Shown: in pieces, positions 35,507-39,676 of the stretch
Layout: each line of letters begins with the position of its first letter
How positions within the stretch are numbered: the stretch's first letter is position 1
Source: Brevibacillus invocatus
Lineage (GTDB): Bacteria > Bacillota > Bacilli > Brevibacillales > Brevibacillaceae
Assembly (NCBI RefSeq): GCF_003710915.1
Contig: NZ_RHHR01000022.1
Coordinates: 1 to 39,676 of the forward strand
Reading direction: 5' to 3'
Length of the DNA: 39,676 nucleotides
The notes under the pieces: generated by a model
What the model was told of the DNA's origin: nothing
What the model saw: the letters and a program-made list of their open reading frames with translations, nothing else
Databases searched by the model: none
Position numbers and translations under genes: made by a program

Positions 35507-36883
35507 CTATTTACCCAAACAAAACTGGGAGAAAATCTGGTCAATGAGATCCTCGCCGACGCTCTCGCCGATCACTTCACCTAACAGCTCCCACGCTTTT
35601 TTAATATCGATTTGAATCATATCGACAGGCATCAACTGATCGATTCCCGTCAATGCATCGTCCATCGCCCGTTCCGCTTGACGCAGCAGATTGATGTGAC
35701 GTGCGTTGCTCACATAGGTCAAATCATCCTGCTGTACGCGTCCTGTGAAGAAAATATCGGCGATTGCCTGCTCCAATAAATCAATTCCCGTCTCCTTCTG
35801 CGCGGAAGTCATGATCAGCGGCTGGTCAGGGAAATGACGCTTGATCTCCTCCAGATCGATTTGCTGAGGAAGATCGAATTTATTTACGATGACAATGACC
35901 TGAAAGCCTTTGGCCGTTTCAAAAATCGCATAGTCATCCGGCCCCAGCTTCTCGTTGTAGTTGACGACGAGCAGCACCAGATCAGCCTTTTTCAATAGCT
36001 GCCTGGACTTTTCGACACCGATTTTCTCCACGACATCCTCTGTATCGCGAATACCAGCAGTGTCGATCAAACGCAACGGTACTCCACGTACATTGACGTA
36101 CTCTTCAATCACGTCCCGCGTCGTTCCCGCTACGTCCGTAACAATCGCCTTCTCCTCCTGAACCAGGCTGTTTAACAGAGAGGATTTCCCGACGTTGGGA
36201 CGTCCGATAATAGCGGTTGACAGGCCCTCACGCAGGATTTTTCCCTGCTTGGCTGTCTGCAGCAGCCGCCCTACCTCTGCTTTTACCTCCAGGCACTTCT
36301 CGCGCAGGAAATTTTGCGTAAATTCCTCTACATCGTGCTCGGGATAATCGAGCGTTACTTCTATATGAGCCATCGCTTCAATCAGGTTTTGCCTCAGCTG
36401 TCGGATCAAACGGGACAGCTTTCCCTCCACCTGGTTGAGCGCTACTTTCAATGCGCGATCAGTCTTTGCACGAATCAAATCGATTACAGCCTCTGCCTGA
36501 GACAAGTCTACACGTCCATTTAAAAATGCACGCTTCGTAAACTCTCCCGGCTCCGCCAATCGGGCCCCGTGATCCAGGATCAGCTCCAGCACCCGCTCGA
36601 CCGATACGATTCCTCCGTGACAGTTGACCTCAACAACATCCTCCCGCGTAAACGTTCGCGGTGCCTTCATGACGGAAACCAGCACTTCTTCCACCCGATC
36701 ACCTGTCTGTGGATCTACCAGATAACCGTAGTGAATCGTATGCGTGTCCACAGTGGACAACTTCTGTTTCCCTCGATATATATTATCCACAACTTCGATC
36801 GCTTCCGGTCCACTTACCCGGATGACGGCAATCCCTCCCTCACCCATCGGTGTGGCAACTGCCGCTATCGTATCGAATTTCAT
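35507..36883 (-). CDS. mnmE: MnmE (TrmE) tRNA-modification GTPase
   Basis: Potassium-activated GTPase acting with MnmG. The 458-residue protein has the tetrahydrofolate-binding N-domain, a helical domain and an inserted G domain with G1 [13 protein letters not shown]2 TTRDV, G3 [11 protein letters not shown]4 NKFD. It ends with FCLGK, the catalytic CxGK. A perfect DnaA box lies within the coding sequence at 36783-36791. Promoter not recognised; the upstream region holds a hairpin, two more DnaA boxes and repeat copy B. Confidence 0.97.
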   Translation of the reverse strand: MKFDTIAAVATPMGEGGIAVIRVSGPEAIEVVDNIYRGKQKLSTVDTHTIHYGYLVDPQTGDRVEEVLVSVMKAPRTFTREDVVEVNCHGGIVSVERVLELILDHGARLAEPGEFTKRAFLNGRVDLSQAEAVIDLIRAKTDRALKVALNQVEGKLSRLIRQLRQNLIEAMAHIEVTLDYPEHDVEEFTQNFLREKCLEVKAEVGRLLQTAKQGKILREGLSTAIIGRPNVGKSSLLNSLVQEEKAIVTDVAGTTRDVIEEYVNVRGVPLRLIDTAGIRDTEDVVEKIGVEKSRQLLKKADLVLLVVNYNEKLGPDDYAIFETAKGFQVIVIVNKFDLPQQIDLEEIKRHFPDQPLIMTSAQKETGIDLLEQAIADIFFTGRVQQDDLTYVSNARHINLLRQAERAMDDALTGIDQLMPVDMIQIDIKKAWELLGEVIGESVGEDLIDQIFSQFCLGK

Positions 36884-37103
36884 TGTTACTCACCTCTTGC
36901 TTTCCAGACCAAACGAGTCAGCCACTAACTTACTAGCTTAACAGATCCAGCTTAAAAATTCCAAGTGAAAACTGAATCCCAAACGCTTTCCAGCACATGC
37001 CAACAACAATAAGCAACCTTCATTTTCCAAGGTTGCTAGCGTATTGGTTATCCACAGTATGATCCTTTTTTCGTACCGCCAACCCTTGCAGTACTTATCC
37101 ACA
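36783..37103. promoter_or_regulatory. Three perfect DnaA boxes at the mnmE start and upstream
   Basis: TTATCCACA occurs at 36783-36791, 37048-37056 and 37095-37103, all in the same orientation. One lies inside mnmE and two in the mnmE-jag spacer. They are loosely spaced compared with the 22.2-kb cluster. Confidence 0.7.
37012..37037 (-). terminator. Stem-loop upstream of mnmE, possible attenuator
   Basis: AGCAACCTT and AAGGTTGCT form a 9-bp stem with an 8-base loop; on the minus strand TTATTGTTGTTGG follows, a weak U-tract. Confidence 0.5.
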
Positions 37104-37192
37104 GTGGACAAGTTTTTTGTCACCTAAGAGGGCTATTGGAGATATCCCCAACCCATTGTACCAAAAAATTTCTGTCCTGCGATGAGGAATTT

Positions 37193-37357
37193 CCATAAGA
37201 AAACCTCGATCGATTCATGCTTGAGGACGAGCGAACCGACAACCCCATTTTAGCGGAAAGCTTTTGACGGAACTGTATTACGCATAGGACACGAGTTTCG
37301 CTTCTACGATCTTTCGCTATTCCTTTTGCGCTTTGGCGCACATTAACGTTTCGTTTC
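37193..37357 (-). repeat. Dispersed intergenic repeat, copy B (complete, about 165 bp)
   Basis: On the minus strand it opens CGAAACGTTAATGTGCGC, has the hairpin TGCGC-CAAA-GCGCA, then TAGCGAAAG, a variable middle, CTTTCCGCTAAAATGGGG, a TTCGCTCGTCCTC segment and the end CGATCGAGG plus TTTTCTTATGG. TAGCGAAAG can pair with CTTTCCGCTA (one bulge), closing the element into a long structure. It starts about six bases after the U-tract of the jag terminator. Confidence 0.8.
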
Positions 37358-37363
37358 AAACTC

Positions 37364-37395
37364 AAAAAAAAAAAAGAAGCCTAGCGAGAGGCTCC
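37364..37395 (-). terminator. Terminator of the rnpA-yidD-yidC-jag operon
   Basis: On the minus strand AGCCT-CTCGCT-AGGCT overlaps the jag stop codon and is followed by TC and twelve T. Confidence 0.75.
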
Positions 37396-38010
37396 TTTTG
37401 CGGCAATAACGATATATCGATTGGGTTCGTCCCCTTCGCTAAACGTCACCACATCATGACGTTTTTGCAAAAAGGCGTGAATCACTTTGCGTTCAGCAGC
37501 TGACATGGGCTCCAAACGAACGTTCTGTTTGGTGGAAATGGCCTTCTTCGCTACCCGGTCAGCCAGCTGCTCCAGTGTTTCCTTGCGGCGCAGCCGGTAA
37601 TTTTCAGCATCCAACGTGATACGAACATGTTTGTCCGCATGACGGTTAGCTACGACATTTACAAGATACTGCAGTGAGTCAAGAGTTTGTCCCCTGCGGC
37701 CAATAATAATTCCGAGATTGGTCCCCTGGATGTCAAACAGCATGCCTTCTTCGTTGGGACGGGACTCCACCCGAGCATCTACCTTCATTTTGGTCAGTAC
37801 ATCCTGAAGAAAGTTACGTCCCTCTACAACCGGGTCAAAGTGAAATTCCACTTCTACTTTGGCATCCTTGGCGCCGATCAGTCCAAACAACCCTCGGCTT
37901 GGCTCCTCGAGCACCCGAACGCTTGCCTTTTCACGAGGCACACCCAATTCTAGCAAAGCTTTCTGCACAGCATCTTCTATCGTTTTAGCCGTAGCAACCG
38001 CCTTTTTCAC
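37381..38010 (-). CDS. jag: Jag (KhpB) RNA-binding protein
   Basis: KH-R3H protein that binds RNA and, in streptococci, affects cell-wall growth with KhpA. The 209-residue product has the Jag-N domain (residues 1-50, with VLEEPSRGLFGLIGAKDAKV), a KH domain with GRRG in IIIGRRGQTLDSLQ, and a C-terminal R3H domain (SAAERKVIHAFLQKR). The GTG start overlaps the yidC stop by 4 bp (GTGA). It is the last gene of the operon. Confidence 0.96.
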   Translation of the reverse strand: MKKAVATAKTIEDAVQKALLELGVPREKASVRVLEEPSRGLFGLIGAKDAKVEVEFHFDPVVEGRNFLQDVLTKMKVDARVESRPNEEGMLFDIQGTNLGIIIGRRGQTLDSLQYLVNVVANRHADKHVRITLDAENYRLRRKETLEQLADRVAKKAISTKQNVRLEPMSAAERKVIHAFLQKRHDVVTFSEGDEPNRYIVIAAKGASR

Positions 38011-38774
38011 TTGGAGGCTCCCCCCTTAGGAGTTGGCTTTGGATTTTTATCGCCTTTATCACGGTACAGGAAATACGTTTGAACGATGGTGAACAGGTTA
38101 CCGTACACCCAGTACAGGGAAAGTGCAGACGGCAACGTAACACCAATAGCCAGGATCATCAGAGGCATGATCACAATCATCATTTGCATTTGTGGATTGC
38201 TCTGAACTGTTTGTCCCATCATCTTGGATTGCAGATACGTCGTAACGGCTGCAAGAACAGGAAGGATGTAGAACGGGTCCTTGGCACCCAGCTCCATCCA
38301 AAGGAACGTTTGGGTATTAATTTCGTGTGTTCGAATGATCGCATGATAGAACGCGATCAGAATCGGCATTTGCACCAGAAGTGGTAAACAACCGGCCAGC
38401 GGATTGACGCCTTCCCGTTGGAAAATAGCCATGGTTTCCATCTGAGCTTTTTGCGGATCGTTTTTGTACTTCTCACGGATTTTTTGCATTTCCGGTTGAA
38501 GTTCCTGCATTTTCTTGGAGCTTTTAAGCTGCTTGATCATTAACGGCAACACGATGAGTCGGATGATAATCGTAGCGACCAAAATCCCCAAACCGTAATT
38601 GTTGCCAAGTATCAAGGCACTCTCTTTGATCAACCAGGACAAGGGGTATACAAAATACTTGTCCCAGATCCCGGTTGCATCTGGCCCGATTGGCTCAGCT
38701 GTCGCCGGGTTACACCCAGACAAAACCAAAACAAGCAAGGCCAGCATCAACATGCTGAGGGTACGTCTACTCAA
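38007..38774 (-). CDS. yidC: YidC/Oxa1 membrane protein insertase (SpoIIIJ-type)
   Basis: Inserts and folds membrane proteins, alone or with Sec; SpoIIIJ-type members also serve forespore development. The 255-residue lipoprotein has a signal peptide with lipobox LSGC (lipidated Cys21), then five membrane helices with the Oxa1 core (WLIKESALILGNNYGLGILVA, QPEMQKIREKYKNDP, GCLPLLVQMPIL, and the ALSLYWVYGNLFTIVQ end). The conserved Arg in the first core helix (IIIRLIVLP) is present. The start is TTG after AAGGAGG. Which of the two Bacillus paralogues it equals is inferred from position. Confidence 0.96.
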   Translation of the reverse strand: MSRRTLSMLMLALLVLVLSGCNPATAEPIGPDATGIWDKYFVYPLSWLIKESALILGNNYGLGILVATIIIRLIVLPLMIKQLKSSKKMQELQPEMQKIREKYKNDPQKAQMETMAIFQREGVNPLAGCLPLLVQMPILIAFYHAIIRTHEINTQTFLWMELGAKDPFYILPVLAAVTTYLQSKMMGQTVQSNPQMQMMIVIMPLMILAIGVTLPSALSLYWVYGNLFTIVQTYFLYRDKGDKNPKPTPKGGASK

Positions 38775-38818
38775 GGGATGATCCTCCTTTTCCCCGCTTC
38801 AATAGAGATGTAATGTAA

Positions 38819-39049
38819 TTATTCGCGTTTTTCCGGAACCAGATCGATCCCGCCGGGGTGAAACGGATGGCATTTCAAAATTCGGCGTAATGCCAGCCAT
38901 CCCCCTTTCAACGCGCCAAAACGTCGTACTGCTTCGATCGCATAATAGGAACAGGTGGGGGCAAATCGGCATGTAGGCGGTTTCAGCGGAGAAATGAACT
39001 TCTGGTATCCCCGAATCAGCCAGACCATCATTTTGGACACTGCCTTCAC
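38819..39049 (-). CDS. yidD: YidD membrane insertion efficiency factor
   Basis: Small amphipathic membrane-associated protein that assists YidC-dependent insertion. The 76-residue protein shows the family motif [20 protein letters not shown] and the segment [19 protein letters not shown] with three conserved Cys, plus the end [13 protein letters not shown]. The GTG start overlaps the rnpA stop by 4 bp (GTGA), the classic rnpA-yidD coupling. Confidence 0.96.
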   Translation of the reverse strand: MKAVSKMMVWLIRGYQKFISPLKPPTCRFAPTCSYYAIEAVRRFGALKGGWLALRRILKCHPFHPGGIDLVPEKRE

Positions 39050-39414
39050 CCTCTTTTTCCATTATGTACGGGTGCTTGTTTGATCACTTTGGCTCGCTTC
39101 ATTACATGCAAAAGTGACTGCTCAATTGTCTCAAGCGACATCTGCTCCACTCCTGGTCGGGCGATGATTACCAGATCCAGCCCCTGCGGAATGGATGCTT
39201 CCAATCGAGCCACCGCCTCGCGAATGAACCGCTTGACCCTGTTGCGGATAACGGCGTTGCCGATTTTTTTGCTTACAGAAATTCCGACGCGAAAGGCAGC
39301 TTGTCCCTCCTGCTTGGCAGAATACAAGACAAATTGCTTATTGGCAGCGGAAGTTCCTCGTTGAAACACTGCCTGAAAGTGCTCATTCTTTTTGAGCCGA
39401 TGCGAACGATGCAA
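39046..39414 (-). CDS. rnpA: Ribonuclease P protein component
   Basis: Protein subunit that helps RNase P RNA mature tRNA 5' ends. A TTG at 39414 is preferred because TTAGGGG lies nine bases upstream; it gives 122 residues starting [20 protein letters not shown]. The TTG at 39423 would directly abut that ribosome site. The RNR motif is seen in [19 protein letters not shown]. rpmH, which normally lies just upstream of rnpA, is not present in the 250 bases before the window end. Confidence 0.95.
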   Translation of the reverse strand: MHRSHRLKKNEHFQAVFQRGTSAANKQFVLYSAKQEGQAAFRVGISVSKKIGNAVIRNRVKRFIREAVARLEASIPQGLDLVIIARPGVEQMSLETIEQSLLHVMKRAKVIKQAPVHNGKRG

Positions 39415-39538
39415 GGTAAACAACCCCTAACATCACAATTATAGTAGAAAAAACAAACAGCATCTACCAGTATATCCTTGTTTCGCCCACTTTTTTCCCT
39501 GATAGATAATCGATTGTCAGAAAAACCTAGAAAAAGAC
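39415..39538. other. Leader/upstream region of rnpA
   Basis: AT-rich, with no ORF and no convincing promoter that I can place. rpmH would be expected here in most Bacillales but is absent. Confidence 0.4.
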
Positions 39539-39676
39539 AATAAGAAAACCTCTATCCGAGGCGTATCCAAAACGGTCAACCACGATTTAGAGGTTGTTAA
39601 TTCCGGCAGTTTCTGGCCGAACACCAAGCTTCTATAGAAGGTCTTTTTGTTCTATTTATACTATCTTCCGCTAATC
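39539..39676 (-). repeat. Dispersed intergenic repeat, copy C (cut by window end)
   Basis: On the minus strand it ends with CCTCGGATAGAGG and TTTTCTTATTG, like copies B and D, and begins at the window edge with GATTAGCGGAAGATAGT, which is identical to bases 1-17. Its middle (CTTGGTGTTCGGCC and a CAACC/GGTTG hairpin) differs from copy B. Joined to the 5' portion seen as copy A it would be about 170 bp, close to copy B. Confidence 0.7.

Larger units (their letters stand above)
36884..37380. other. 497-bp intergenic region between mnmE and jag
   Basis: It holds, from right to left, the jag terminator, repeat copy B, two DnaA boxes and a hairpin. Two 61- and 81-codon minus-strand frames here have no ribosome sites and overlap repeat and DnaA-box sequence, so I see no gene. 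Confidence 0.6.

Noticed and set aside
36938..37123. 61-codon minus-strand ORF upstream of mnmE
   Set aside because: Spans DnaA boxes and a hairpin, lacks a ribosome site; a chance open frame.
37120..37365. 81-codon minus-strand ORF in repeat copy B
   Set aside because: Lies almost wholly in the repeat; no ribosome site and no matching ORF in the other copies.
1..39676. Circular plasmid or phage interpretation from identical ends
   Set aside because: The gene content is essential chromosomal origin-proximal DNA; no replication, partition (other than chromosomal), phage or conjugation module of its own.
1..39676. CRISPR arrays, tRNA or rRNA genes, insertion sequences
   Set aside because: No regular direct repeats with spacers, no tRNA- or rRNA-like sequence and no transposase ORF were seen.

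Overview
The window looks like the origin-proximal left arm of a Gram-positive, endospore-forming Bacillales chromosome, most likely Brevibacillus or a close Paenibacillaceae relative. The reasons are the conserved gene order rnpA-yidD-yidC-jag-mnmE-mnmG-rsmG-noc-soj-spo0J, then ychF, rpsF-ssb-rpsR, yybS-gdpP-rplI-dnaC, purA and walRKHIJ-htrA; the sporulation genes yyaC and a YjcZ-type miniprotein; and roughly balanced base composition with many GTG and TTG starts. The species is inferred from family resemblance, not from a search. Almost every gene is on the minus strand, which fits leftward replication from an oriC/dnaA lying beyond the right end.

Layout from right to left. 39.4-36.9 kb: RNase P protein, YidD, the YidC/SpoIIIJ insertase and the Jag RNA-binding protein, packed with 4-bp GTGA overlaps or short gaps. 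36.9-32.8 kb: the tRNA-modification pair mnmE-mnmG and the 16S rRNA methyltransferase rsmG. 32.6-28.9 kb: an MgtC-family membrane protein, then noc and the parAB pair soj-spo0J, with two perfect parS sites, one in front of noc and one inside spo0J. 28.9-22.7 kb: a mixed block with a selenium/sulfur-type cysteine desulfurase, DUF554, a lipid kinase-like protein, spore protease YyaC, DUF3343, an MscS channel, DUF951 and a secreted Ig-like protein. 22.5-19.4 kb: a 28-residue YjcZ-type gene, a DnaA-box cluster, a secreted M3 peptidase and an NAD(P)-binding oxidoreductase. 19.3-12.1 kb: YchF, then translation and replication genes. 12-0.2 kb: purA with PurR boxes, small unknown genes, a LysM-G5-M23 murein peptidase, and the WalRK cell-wall stress operon followed by an HtrA-type protease.

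Together the genes cover chromosome segregation and initiation control (Soj, Spo0J, Noc, parS, DnaA boxes, DnaC), translation and tRNA modification, membrane protein insertion, c-di-AMP turnover (GdpP) and cell-wall homeostasis (WalRK, M23 peptidase, HtrA).

The most unusual content is non-coding or broken. A dispersed, probably structured intergenic repeat of about 130-170 bp occurs in one orientation; its visible copies begin shortly after gene terminators, and both window ends fall inside a copy. A tight cluster of six DnaA boxes next to AT-rich DNA lies about 17 kb from rnpA. Two neighbouring small genes each appear to lack one C in a C-run. I do not see a clear new multi-gene defence or metabolic system; the repeat family and the DnaA-box cluster are the best candidates for something undescribed.
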